Shown in pieces: positions 9,048-17,650 of a stretch of DNA of 64,000 bases. Where the stretch lies: assembly GCA_050258555.1 (NCBI GenBank), contig JBLMZA010000128.1:1-64000 (forward strand), written 5' to 3'. A program made the translations under genes and the position numbers. This DNA comes from CAISDA01 sp050258555. GTDB taxonomy: Bacteria; Bacteroidota; Ignavibacteria; UBA10030; UBA8401. Under the pieces are notes generated by a model. That model was given only the letters and a program-made list of their open reading frames with translations. It made no database searches and had not been told where the DNA came from. The first letter of the stretch is position 1; each line of letters opens with the position of its first letter.

Positions 9048-10374
9048 GGCCGAAGACAGAGCGCAGCGGAGCGTCCTGAGAAGGATGTTCCCGTCACCGG
9101 CGCGCGCTGAAGCAGCGCTCGTCGGCATTCTGCTCTATGCGCTCATCACTGCCGCCCGAAGCGGCATGATCGCTTCCGGTCTCGCATCCCTCTTCTGGTC
9201 CGCCGTCCTGGTGCTGCAGCATCCCTCTTCGGCTTCTTCGGTCATCGATCCGGCGCTCGTCGAATACTGGGTCGCCGCGTTCATCTGGTGCGCAGCCCCC
9301 GTCCCGTTGGCGGTTATGATATTCCGGAGGAGGCGCGCGTCACTGAGAGATGAGGCGGCGCCGCCGTCCGCTTCACCGGCGGCATATGTGCTTGCTCTTT
9401 TCGTGATGACGGCGCTGTGTGCGCCGATCGTTGCGCCGCTTCCTCCCCTTGCGCAGGGTGATCTTCTGCACACACGCTTTCTGCCTCCGCTGAGCAGCGG
9501 CGTCTGTACGGTCGTTAGCGCCCACACGGCCATCTCGGACAACGCAAGTCTGCCCGAACGCATGTCGGCCGAAGCGGCCGCGGCGCTGCTTCATCGATCG
9601 ACCGTGTTCTCGGGAACGTCGGACCCGCTGAAGAGCCCGGAAGGACATTCCTTCCCCATCATTTTCCTTTTCGGCACGGACGCCGTCGGAAGGGACATCT
9701 TCAGCCGCGTGGTCTACGGCTCCCGCTATTCGATCGGTATCGGCATCATGGTTGTGCTCATCTCTGTTGTCGCCGGATCAGGCATCGGGATGGCGGCCGG
9801 CTACACAGGAGGCATTGCCGATACGCTTGTCATGCGGACGATCGATGTCCTCATGTCGGTTCCCACACTCTTTCTCGTGCTTGCGCTCATGGCAATCCTC
9901 GGACAATCCGTGGCCGCCATGATCGCGGTGCTCGCCGCCACCGAGTGGATGGGCATTGCCCGCATTGTGCGCGGAGAAGTGATGCATCTGCGGGAACGGG
10001 AGTTCATTTCGGCATCGCGGCTGCTCGGCACCTCAACGCCGGGCATTCTATGGATGCATGTCCTTCCCAACATCCGTCCGGCACTGATGAACACGGCGAT
10101 TCTCCAGCTGGGAAATATCTTTCTTGCGGAGGCTTCGTTGAGCTTTCTGGGACTCGGCGTGCTCGCGCCCAATCCGAGCTGGGGAAACATGATTGCCGAC
10201 TCGATGGACCATGGCAATGCCGGGCTTGGCGGCGGAATCTTTCCCGGTCTTGCCCTCTCGGCGCTCATCGTGGCGGTCCATGTGATCGGCAGTCCGCGGC
10301 GGGACCAATCCTTGCGCAGCAGAAAGAACCCCATTTTCAGTCATCAATTTTTCGATCCGTATGGCTCACATTAA
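9040..10374 (+). CDS. ABC transporter permease (DppC/OppC-like) with N-terminal extension
   Basis: A 444-residue inner-membrane permease. The canonical DppC core begins near residue 205 (FGTDAVGRDIFSRVVYGSRYS) and contains the EAA loop (ASRLLGTSTPGILWMHVLPNIRPAL). About 140 extra residues precede it, with three hydrophobic segments and a variable periplasmic part. This is longer than the usual roughly 300 residues. The C-terminus (SPRRDQSLRSRKN...) diverges from the usual GDGLRDALDPR ending. Its stop overlaps the kinase start by 14 bases, so transporter and kinase are very probably translated together. Confidence 0.87.
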   Translation: MHEAEDRAQRSVLRRMFPSPARAEAALVGILLYALITAARSGMIASGLASLFWSAVLVLQHPSSASSVIDPALVEYWVAAFIWCAAPVPLAVMIFRRRRASLRDEAAPPSASPAAYVLALFVMTALCAPIVAPLPPLAQGDLLHTRFLPPLSSGVCTVVSAHTAISDNASLPERMSAEAAAALLHRSTVFSGTSDPLKSPEGHSFPIIFLFGTDAVGRDIFSRVVYGSRYSIGIGIMVVLISVVAGSGIGMAAGYTGGIADTLVMRTIDVLMSVPTLFLVLALMAILGQSVAAMIAVLAATEWMGIARIVRGEVMHLREREFISASRLLGTSTPGILWMHVLPNIRPALMNTAILQLGNIFLAEASLSFLGLGVLAPNPSWGNMIADSMDHGNAGLGGGIFPGLALSALIVAVHVIGSPRRDQSLRSRKNPIFSHQFFDPYGSH

Positions 10375-13300
10375 TTCACGGTACCGCATCATCCGCGTGC
10401 TTGGCGAAAATCCCGATAGCGGCGTTTTCCTTGCCGAAGACACGCTCTTCGCCAATACGCACGTCGCGTTGAAGACGATCCGCTCCACCGGCATCGACGA
10501 CCGCCATCTGAACCAGCTGCGCGAAGAATTCTTCACGCTCAGCCGGTTCAAGCATCCGAACATCGCGCAGGTGTTCGATTTCGGCACGATCCATTCGACG
10601 GACATGCCCGGATACGAAGGCAACTTCTTCTTCACGCTCGAATACATTGAAGGGAAAGACCTCTATCATTTCACGGAGAATGCCGATCCGGAATGCATGG
10701 CCGAATTGCTCTTCCAGACCGCCCATGCGCTTTCGTACATACACAAGCACGGCCTGATCCATTTCGATATCAAGCCGTCGAACATCATTGTCACCAATGC
10801 GCTCTGGGGTGATGAAGCGGTGCCGATGGTGAAGATCATCGATTTCGGATTCGCCGCATCGACCATCGCCAGTCTCGATGAACCGATCCGCGGTTCGCTG
10901 AACTACATTGCCCCCGAGCTGCTGCGCGGCGATGAGTACGACAGACGGGCCGATCTGTATTCGCTGGGCGCATCGCTCTACGAGATCATCATGCGGAAGC
11001 CGCTCTTCTGCGGCGAGTCGGCCACGGCCATCATCAAGCAGCATCTGTCGTGCCCGGCGCCGCCGACGCACCGGAAGCGGCCGGATATTCCGGAGCATAT
11101 CCACCGCCTCGTCGCGCAGCTCTTGGAGAAAGATCCCGCCCGGCGTCCCTCCTCCGCCGATGAGATCGTGGCAAGACTTCGCGGCACATTCACGCGCGAT
11201 GCGCTCTATCACACGGTGCTCGTGCACATTCCCTTGCACGCGCTGGTCGGACGCGACGAGGAAACATCGCGCCTGCAGCGCTTCCTTGCAGACGGACTCG
11301 GCAGCGACGCCGATAAGAATATCCATCCGGCATATTTCATCACCGGAGAAACGGGCATCGGCAAAACCTCGCTTCTGCATGAAGTGCGCCGGCGCAGCCA
11401 GGCCGGCGGCATGATCGTTTTCGATACGCAGTGTTTCGCGCGCCATTCAAAGCCCTACGAGCCGATGCTGAAGGTGCTGCGCGATCAGACGGCCTACGTC
11501 CGTTCGTTCGGCGCGAAAGGCGATGCGCTGCTTGCCCGTCATCAGGAGTTCCTTTCCATTGCGTTCCCTTCGGCGCAAGGAGAGCAGGACTCCATCGCGC
11601 GCGAGACGGATGATCCGTCCAAGCGCGTGCATTTCGTCGACATGTGGGCGGACTGCTTCTTCGATATCGCTTCCGTCTCGCCCTATGCGGTGCTCGTGGA
11701 CAATATCGACAACGCGGACGAATCGACGCTCGAACTGCTGCAGTACCTCATCCGCAACGCGCGCACGCGAAGGGTCCGGTTCCTCATCGCCGGCATTTCG
11801 GATGCCAAGACCGCGCCGCTGCTCCAGGCCGTGCCCGATGCCCCGGCCGAGACGCTCGATCTCGGCGCGCTCGACGAAGAAGCCGTCGAACAGCTGCTTG
11901 CGATCCACTTGAATGTCGGCTCCGCCGCCGCTCCGCTCTCCCATGCCATCACGCAAAAAATCGGCGGTGCGCCCTCGATCGTGCGAGAATTCATTTCCCA
12001 GTACGCCACGACGGCGCCCGAAGAGGTCGTCCCGGCCATTGAAGCGGATATCGCCCATCTCTCCGGATCGTTCGCCCAGACCATCGCGCGTCTCTACGAG
12101 CAGAAACTTTCGAAGCGCAAGCCGGAGGAGCTCTTCCTTCTGCGGCTCATGAGCTGCTTCGATTCGCCGGTGCCGCTGAAGCTGCTCGAGGCGATCTCGC
12201 CTTTTACACAGCGCCGGCTGAAGAACTTTCTCGATCTGCTCGTGAACCTGGGCATCGTCCGGCCGATTGAAAACGCCAGCCGCTATTATCTGGCGCAGTC
12301 GCAGTTCCAGTCATACATTTACGCCCAGCTCGGGGAAGAGAAAGCGATGCTCCATGCGCTGATCGCCGAGACGATGGCGAAGGAAAACGCCGGCGCGTTT
12401 CAGAATCCGGAAGCGATCGCCAATCACTACAAGCATGCGGGCGATCCGGCAAATGCGTACACGTATTTCCGCAGGGCGGCCGAACTCAAGCGCGCCCATT
12501 ACGCGCTCTACGAATCGATCGCCCTTTTGAACGAGGCATGCATGTGCATGCCGCCCGAAGAGAACGACCTTTCGCTCTACGAGCATCTGGCGCAGTCGTA
12601 CAGCCAGGCGGGCGATTACCGCAACGCCGTGCTGCTCTATGAGCAGCTGCGCTCGGAAGCCTCCGACGATGCCAAGCGCTACACGTATGCAAAGGAGCTC
12701 GGACTCATCCACAACCGCGAAGGAAGGCTGGAAGAGGCGGTCTCCTGCCTCTCGGAGGCATCGGGCCTTGCGCGAACGGTTGAAGAAACGATCGACGTCG
12801 AAGAGGAGCTCACCATCATCGACATGTCTCGCGGCCGCTACGCCGAAGCCTACGAGCGCTGCACGCGCGTGCTTACCGAGCATTCCGATGCCATGAACTC
12901 GGTCGCCGTCACGGGCATCATCAACAATCTCGGCATCATCCACTTCTATCAGAACCATTATGACGATGCGGCCTCGTGCTTCAGCCGGTCGATCACGATT
13001 CTTCAGAACGAGGGAGAGAAGTCGAAGCTCATCGGCCCCTACCTGAATCTGGGCAACGTGCACAGCGCACAGGGACGCTTCGCCGAGGCGGCCCGCCACT
13101 GGCAGCACGCGCTTCTGCTCGCGCAGGAAGTGGGCAACCTTCAGCAGGAGGCGCGCGCATACAACAACATCGGCATCGCGGCGTTCAATCAGGGCAACAA
13201 CGAGGAAGCCGCGCTGCATTATGAAAAAGCGTACGGCATCTTCTCCCGCCTCGGTTTCGTGCCCGGCATGGCGCTCTGCCTCACCAATATCGGCGAGGTC

Positions 13301-14089
13301 CACATGGCGACCGTCGACTACGAGCGCGCCATCGAATGCTGGGAAAAAGACCTGCAGCTGTATGCGTCGCTGCAGGATGAACACGGCATGACCGAGATCA
13401 ACCTGCAGCTTGCCGGGGTGCGCCTGATCTTCGGCGAAACGGAAGAGGCCCGCCGGCTGCTGGCCGACGCCGAGGCGCTGCTCGGCGCCAACCAAATCAC
13501 GACACAGCACGCCCTGGCCCGGTATGTAAAGGGCTGCATCGACCTTGCCTGCGAGTCCTTCGCTGAAGCGCGCGAAGCGTTGAAGAAGGCGCATGCGCTC
13601 TATCACGATGCGAAAGATCATCGCAGCGGCTGTCTTGCCATGCTGAAGCTTGCGGAAGTCGAAGATGCGCTGGGAACCGCGGATGCGGCCTCGGCGCTGC
13701 TTGAAGAAGTCCGTCTCCTCAGCATCGAGCACTGCTATCCGCTCATCGAAGCCGAGGCGCTCTTTCTGCTGGGCGGTCTTGCCGCACGCCAGGCGCTGCA
13801 GGAACAGAAGCCGCCGATTCTTCTCTACATGCGGGCCTTCGAGGTCATACAGTCGCAGAATGTCACGGAGGTGACATGGCAGATCTGCCATACGCTCGGG
13901 CAGGAATACATGAAGCGCGGCCTGCACGAAAAAGGCGCGCTCTATCTCGGCTACGCGAAGCATTCGCTGGAATATATCGGCGGTAAAATCTCCTCCCCCG
14001 CCCTTCGCGAACGCTATTATACCGCATCGCGGCGCGGAGCGATCCTCGCCGAAATCGATGCCCTCATATCCGGGAAGGGAAAGCAATGA
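10361..14089 (+). CDS. Ser/Thr protein kinase fused to a STAND-like ATPase and TPR array
   Basis: A 1242-residue cytoplasmic signalling protein. Residues about 8-275 form a Hanks-type kinase domain: glycine-rich loop near residue 16, catalytic Lys near 36 (VALKTI), catalytic loop HFDIKPSN near 132, DFG near 161, and APE in YIAPELL. The HRD arginine is Phe, so activation-loop control should differ from classical kinases. Residues about 285-600 form an AAA/STAND-type ATPase with Walker A GETGIGKTS near 328 and Walker B VLVDNIDNADE near 443. From about 690 to the end there are repeated TPR-like helices (for example NNLGIIHFYQNHYDDAASCF). The layout matches large AAA-TPR regulators such as PknK-like proteins. 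It sits between the transporter and the sigma-54 activator, overlapping both. Substrate and signal are unknown. Confidence 0.88.
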   Translation: MAHINSRYRIIRVLGENPDSGVFLAEDTLFANTHVALKTIRSTGIDDRHLNQLREEFFTLSRFKHPNIAQVFDFGTIHSTDMPGYEGNFFFTLEYIEGKDLYHFTENADPECMAELLFQTAHALSYIHKHGLIHFDIKPSNIIVTNALWGDEAVPMVKIIDFGFAASTIASLDEPIRGSLNYIAPELLRGDEYDRRADLYSLGASLYEIIMRKPLFCGESATAIIKQHLSCPAPPTHRKRPDIPEHIHRLVAQLLEKDPARRPSSADEIVARLRGTFTRDALYHTVLVHIPLHALVGRDEETSRLQRFLADGLGSDADKNIHPAYFITGETGIGKTSLLHEVRRRSQAGGMIVFDTQCFARHSKPYEPMLKVLRDQTAYVRSFGAKGDALLARHQEFLSIAFPSAQGEQDSIARETDDPSKRVHFVDMWADCFFDIASVSPYAVLVDNIDNADESTLELLQYLIRNARTRRVRFLIAGISDAKTAPLLQAVPDAPAETLDLGALDEEAVEQLLAIHLNVGSAAAPLSHAITQKIGGAPSIVREFISQYATTAPEEVVPAIEADIAHLSGSFAQTIARLYEQKLSKRKPEELFLLRLMSCFDSPVPLKLLEAISPFTQRRLKNFLDLLVNLGIVRPIENASRYYLAQSQFQSYIYAQLGEEKAMLHALIAETMAKENAGAFQNPEAIANHYKHAGDPANAYTYFRRAAELKRAHYALYESIALLNEACMCMPPEENDLSLYEHLAQSYSQAGDYRNAVLLYEQLRSEASDDAKRYTYAKELGLIHNREGRLEEAVSCLSEASGLARTVEETIDVEEELTIIDMSRGRYAEAYERCTRVLTEHSDAMNSVAVTGIINNLGIIHFYQNHYDDAASCFSRSITILQNEGEKSKLIGPYLNLGNVHSAQGRFAEAARHWQHALLLAQEVGNLQQEARAYNNIGIAAFNQGNNEEAALHYEKAYGIFSRLGFVPGMALCLTNIGEVHMATVDYERAIECWEKDLQLYASLQDEHGMTEINLQLAGVRLIFGETEEARRLLADAEALLGANQITTQHALARYVKGCIDLACESFAEAREALKKAHALYHDAKDHRSGCLAMLKLAEVEDALGTADAASALLEEVRLLSIEHCYPLIEAEALFLLGGLAARQALQEQKPPILLYMRAFEVIQSQNVTEVTWQICHTLGQEYMKRGLHEKGALYLGYAKHSLEYIGGKISSPALRERYYTASRRGAILAEIDALISGKGKQ

Positions 14090-15468
14090 CCATGCCCGTT
14101 TCCCTTCACGCGCAGCCGTTCACCATCGGCGTCTATTCATCGCCGTCGATGCTGCGTGACATCCGGCCCTTCTGCGCGGACATGGACGATGTCCTGCTGC
14201 AGCCGGTCACGATGCGCACGGCAAAGAAGAACGCCGGCCTCGACGTGCTCATCTATGAGGCCAACGGCTGCGTCGACGAGCTCAAAGAGCATATCGCAGA
14301 ATTGCAGGAGATGATCCCTGCGCTTCCGATCGTGGTGGTGACGCGTCACGCGGAATACGAGGCGGCCGTCGAACTCCTGCGCATGAAGATCGCCGACTAT
14401 CTGGTGCTGCCCGGCGATCAGCGCAGGCTCTACGGACTCATCCAGACATCGTTCCACGAAAAGAAGACGAAGGCGCAGCAGCAGGAGTTCATCGGCCAGA
14501 AGACGGCAGCCTCGGGATTCGACAACATCATCGGTAAGTCCCCCCAGCTGCTCGAGACCTTCCGCCTCGCGCGCAAGGTTATCGCAAGCGACTACATGAC
14601 GGCGCTTGTCCTCGGCGAAACGGGCACGGGCAAGGAGCTCCTTGTCAAGGCGATCCATTACAACAGCGCCAACCGTGAACATCCCTTCGTCGAGATCAAC
14701 TGCTCGGCCATCCCTGAAACACTGCTTGAATCGGAGCTCTTCGGATTTGAAAAGGGGGCGTTCACCGATGCGCGCGAACGCAAGATGGGACTGTTCGAGC
14801 TGGCCGGTAAAGGCACGATCTTTCTCGACGAGATCGGCGATATCAATCCGCTGGTGCAGTCGAAGCTTCTGAAAGTGATCGAAGAGAAGACGGTGCGCCG
14901 GCTCGGCGGCATCGACAATATCCCCGTACAGGCGCGCATCGTGGCCGCGACAAGCCGGAACCTCGAGGAGCTGGTCCAGAAGGGCCAATTCCGCCAGGAC
15001 CTGTATTTCCGGCTCCACATCATACCGCTTGTGCTGCCGCCGCTGCGCGAACGGGAAAGCGATATTCCCCTGCTCTGCGATCATTTTCTCGCGCAGTTCA
15101 ACCGCATACACCGCAAAGCGGTCAAGGGCTTCACGCCCGAAGCGATGGAGCACCTGCGCCGGCAGCCGTGGCGGGGCAACATCCGCGAGCTCCGGCACGC
15201 CATCGAGCGGGCCGTCGTGCTGAACGAGGAAGCGATGCTCGGCATCGCGCACTTCGAAATGCCGGCGTCGCAGCGCCTTTCGCCATCGAAAAAGCAGGAA
15301 GAAAAGCTGTTTTCCGCGCCGATCGAGAAGACGACGCTTGCCGATGTCGAGCGGCAGTACGCCCGGGCCGTACTGAAGAGCGTGAACGGAAACAAAAGCC
15401 AGGCCGCGGCGATGCTCGGCATCTCGCGACCAAGGCTCGACCGCCTGCTCAAACAGCCGTCGAAGTGA
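14086..15468 (+). CDS. Sigma-54-dependent transcriptional activator with pseudo-receiver domain
   Basis: A 460-residue NtrC-family enhancer-binding protein. Residues 10-120 have a receiver-like alpha/beta pattern but lack the acidic pair (SS at 18-19), the phosphoacceptor Asp (YEA near 57-59) and the conserved Lys (Leu at about 108). It should therefore not accept phosphate in the usual way. The AAA+ domain (about 145-385) has Walker A GETGTGKE, the sigma-54-contact loop GAFTDA, Walker B FLDEIGD and the arginine-finger region RQDLYFRL. A Fis-type helix-turn-helix ends the protein (NKSQAAAMLGISRPRLDRLL). Its start overlaps the kinase stop by four bases. The kinase, or direct binding of its ATPase/TPR part, is the obvious candidate controller. 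A sigma-54 promoter lies 160 bases downstream. Confidence 0.92.
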   Translation: MTMPVSLHAQPFTIGVYSSPSMLRDIRPFCADMDDVLLQPVTMRTAKKNAGLDVLIYEANGCVDELKEHIAELQEMIPALPIVVVTRHAEYEAAVELLRMKIADYLVLPGDQRRLYGLIQTSFHEKKTKAQQQEFIGQKTAASGFDNIIGKSPQLLETFRLARKVIASDYMTALVLGETGTGKELLVKAIHYNSANREHPFVEINCSAIPETLLESELFGFEKGAFTDARERKMGLFELAGKGTIFLDEIGDINPLVQSKLLKVIEEKTVRRLGGIDNIPVQARIVAATSRNLEELVQKGQFRQDLYFRLHIIPLVLPPLRERESDIPLLCDHFLAQFNRIHRKAVKGFTPEAMEHLRRQPWRGNIRELRHAIERAVVLNEEAMLGIAHFEMPASQRLSPSKKQEEKLFSAPIEKTTLADVERQYARAVLKSVNGNKSQAAAMLGISRPRLDRLLKQPSK

Positions 15469-15494
15469 CGGGAGGAAGAAACGCCGGTGCACCG

Positions 15495-15551
15495 TTTCGT
15501 TACAGGTGTTTGTAAAGAAACAATACAGCAAAGTGTAACGATTCGTTACAC
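15495..15551. promoter_or_regulatory. Two inverted repeats, probable enhancer sites of the sigma-54 activator
   Basis: Site 1 (15495-15520): TTTCGTTACA, six bases, TGTAAAGAAA (9 of 10 arm positions pair). Site 2 (15533-15551): GTGTAACGA, one base, TCGTTACAC, a perfect nine-base inverted repeat. Both share the half-site TTCGTTACA. Their centres lie about 150 and 115 bases before the predicted start site of the -24/-12 promoter, the normal range for enhancers bound by Fis-type activators. Confidence 0.7.
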
Positions 15552-15630
15552 GGCGCCGCGGCCGCTTTTCCGGGGCGGCGGAAATCCCCGCTGCAGGCCG
15601 ATTCACGCCGGTTTTTCGGGTGCGGGATTC

Positions 15631-15646
15631 TGGCACGGCAGTTGCA
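15631..15646 (+). promoter_or_regulatory. Sigma-54 (-24/-12) promoter
   Basis: TGGCAC (15631-15636), five bases, TTGCA (15642-15646), with exactly ten bases between the invariant GG and GC. This matches the sigma-54 consensus. The start of transcription would be near 15657, giving a leader of about 86 bases before the lipoprotein gene. It lies directly after a gene for a sigma-54 activator and below two candidate enhancer sites. Confidence 0.85.
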
Positions 15647-15742
15647 CCTTCTGGAGTTGATGCAGAACTCATACAACGAGGCAACGAATCTATCGTACTA
15701 TCATCCCCCACACATATCATCATTTTCTTCCAGGAGGTTTCC

Positions 15743-16339
15743 ATGAAACGGTTTACCCTGTACTGTACGCTCATCCTGTTCGTCACGGTATTCAGCAGCT
15801 GTTCAAACGGATCCAATCCGACCGCACAGATGGGGCCGGACGAACCGGCCATGAAGTCGCCGATCACCAATGTGAGCCTGGTACAGCTTCCTGCAAGCAC
15901 GGCGCCGCAGTCGATGGCAAAAGCCACGAGAGTCGAAGTCTGGATTACGCCCGAGAAGGGCGGCGACGTTCCCGTCTCGAATTCCTATACGTCCATTTTC
16001 GGCACGACCGTGACAATCGAGATGAACCTGCATTTCGAACCGGGCACGGTGACCGAACCCAAACTCATTACGATCGCGCTCGACAGCCGCACGCTGACGG
16101 CCGATTTTTCGCCCGACGGCCTGGTCTTTGAAAAGCCGGCGATCCTCTCGGCCACCGTCTCCGGCATTCCCTCGTTCTTCATTCCCAAGGACAAGGATCT
16201 CCGGCTCTATTACATCAACGGACTCTCATTCGAGGAAATGAACGGCACAATCACGGCCAACCGTCAGGACGGCACGATCACGCTTGCCGACGGTGAAATT
16301 CCGCATTTCTCCCTCTATGGTTTCGGATTTACAAAATAA
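15743..16339 (+). CDS. Hypothetical lipoprotein, first gene under sigma-54 control
   Basis: A 198-residue protein not assigned to a known family. The N-terminus is a lipoprotein signal (MKRFTLYCTLILFVTVFSSC) with the modified Cys at position 20. The mature part is predicted mostly beta: alternating hydrophobic patterns in VSLVQLP, RVEVWITPEKGG, TVTIEMNLHFEPG and TITLADGEIPHFSLYGFGF suggest a beta-sandwich. The open frame reaches back to 15620, but the ATG at 15743 has a perfect AGGAGG site and starts the signal peptide. It is the first gene downstream of the -24/-12 promoter and is followed after 54 bases by a TPR gene. A surface or periplasmic output or sensor of this circuit is possible. 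Confidence 0.75.
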   Translation: MKRFTLYCTLILFVTVFSSCSNGSNPTAQMGPDEPAMKSPITNVSLVQLPASTAPQSMAKATRVEVWITPEKGGDVPVSNSYTSIFGTTVTIEMNLHFEPGTVTEPKLITIALDSRTLTADFSPDGLVFEKPAILSATVSGIPSFFIPKDKDLRLYYINGLSFEEMNGTITANRQDGTITLADGEIPHFSLYGFGFTK

Positions 16340-16346
16340 TGCATCG

Positions 16347-16360
16347 CGCATCATGATGCG
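16347..16360. other. 14-base perfect palindrome between lipoprotein and TPR genes
   Basis: CGCATCATGATGCG is a perfect palindrome in the 54-base gap, followed by AACAATTTT. It could fold weakly in RNA as an attenuator or bind a dimeric protein. Seen directly; role unknown. Confidence 0.3.
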
Positions 16361-16393
16361 AACAATTTTCCCAACCAATGAGAGAGACAACCT

Positions 16394-17623
16394 ATGAACA
16401 AGAAGCTGAGTTTTGCAGAAAGCCTGGGTTGTCTGCTGCAGAGAGCATGCAGCCAGGCCCTGCTGTCTGACCTTGAAGGTGACATCCAATGCATGTCCGT
16501 CTTCGAAAAAGCGGCGGCCGAAAAGACTCCCGGCGTTCAGACAGAACCGTTAAATGCCGTCGATGCGAGTCATCTTGAAAACATTCTTTCCAAATGCAGC
16601 GCGAAGATGGCCGCGCGCGATTTCGCCGAGCTTGCCTGCGACGCCGGCAGCCTCTGCCTGCGCTTCGGCGAATTCGACCAGGCGCGCGAATGCTACACCA
16701 TGGCCGTTGAAGCGGCCAACGGCAGCACGCGGACATATGCCATCGCAGGAAAAGCGCTCGTGAAACGCTCCGAGATTTCCATCCGGCAGAGCGCATGGAA
16801 GCAGGCGCTTCAGGATTTGCGGGAGGCCAGGAATCTGTATCAGAAGCCGCGGAATATCGCCGGCATAGCCGGCGTCGAATCGAACACGGGCGTGCTCTAT
16901 GCATCGCAGGGCAACATGGCCAAAGCCTACGACCATTTCAAGAAGGCGCTCGCGCTCTTCGAGAAGGCGAAGGATGCCGACATGATCAGCACGACGCTGA
17001 TGAACCTCGGCATCGTCGCCAACATCAAGGGACAGTCGAACGACGCCATCTCGTACTTCACACGGGCGCTGCCGCAGTTCGAAAAAGCCGGCGACATGGC
17101 CCGATTGCCCGAAGTGCACCACAACCTCGGCATGGCCCTTCTTTCGAAACAGGATTATGAAGCGGCGATCACCCAGTTCGACGAGAGCCTCACCTATTCG
17201 ACGCAGCTCTCATTCGAGCCGATGATCGGCATTTCGCTCCTGGGGAAGGCCTCGGCCTACGCGAAGTACGGCGACAGCGTGCTCTCGATCGCCTATACGA
17301 ACAATGCGCTGAACATCTTCCGCAAGCTGAATGATCATCTCAGCATCGCCGACGCCTACAAGATCAAGGGCATCGTGCAGCGCGAAATGAAGAATCTGGA
17401 TATCGCGGAGATGTACTTCCAGACGAGCATACGCCTCAACCAGGAACATCATAACAAGCTCAATCTGGGCGAATCTCTCTACGAACTCGGACTGCTCTAT
17501 AAGGCCCGGAACGATCGGGCGAAGTCGGCCGAGACGCTGCGCCGTTCGATCGGCTGTTTCCGGAGCGTCGGGGCCGAAGAGGACCTTCGACGGGCACAGA
17601 TCGAACTCAGAGCGCTCAATTAA
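16394..17623 (+). CDS. TPR repeat protein
   Basis: A 409-residue soluble protein built of tetratricopeptide-like helical hairpins from about residue 70 to the end, for example SNTGVLYASQGNMAKAYDHF and ALALFEKAKDADMISTTLMN. There is no signal peptide or catalytic motif. The TPR units resemble those in the C-terminal half of the kinase at 10361, so the two could share binding partners. It is the second gene of the sigma-54 operon, 27 bases before the histidine kinase gene. It probably acts as a scaffold or adaptor; the partner is unknown. Confidence 0.82.
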   Translation: MNKKLSFAESLGCLLQRACSQALLSDLEGDIQCMSVFEKAAAEKTPGVQTEPLNAVDASHLENILSKCSAKMAARDFAELACDAGSLCLRFGEFDQARECYTMAVEAANGSTRTYAIAGKALVKRSEISIRQSAWKQALQDLREARNLYQKPRNIAGIAGVESNTGVLYASQGNMAKAYDHFKKALALFEKAKDADMISTTLMNLGIVANIKGQSNDAISYFTRALPQFEKAGDMARLPEVHHNLGMALLSKQDYEAAITQFDESLTYSTQLSFEPMIGISLLGKASAYAKYGDSVLSIAYTNNALNIFRKLNDHLSIADAYKIKGIVQREMKNLDIAEMYFQTSIRLNQEHHNKLNLGESLYELGLLYKARNDRAKSAETLRRSIGCFRSVGAEEDLRRAQIELRALN

Positions 17624-17650
17624 CCGCACCAGAAAGATCAGGATAAATGA

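Noticed and set aside
10270..10374. Possible frameshift at the end of the OppC-like permease
   Set aside because: Other frames give no better match to the usual C-terminus, and the present frame ends neatly overlapping the kinase start.
14750..14775. GAFTDA instead of GAFTGA in the sigma-54 activator, seen as possible loss of sigma-54 contact
   Set aside because: The critical Phe-Thr pair is kept and Asp at this place occurs in functional activators; the -24/-12 promoter next door supports function.
14137..15927. Minus-strand 596-residue open frame opposite the sigma-54 activator
   Set aside because: Shadow frame; it also crosses the enhancer and promoter region, which has clear regulatory structure.
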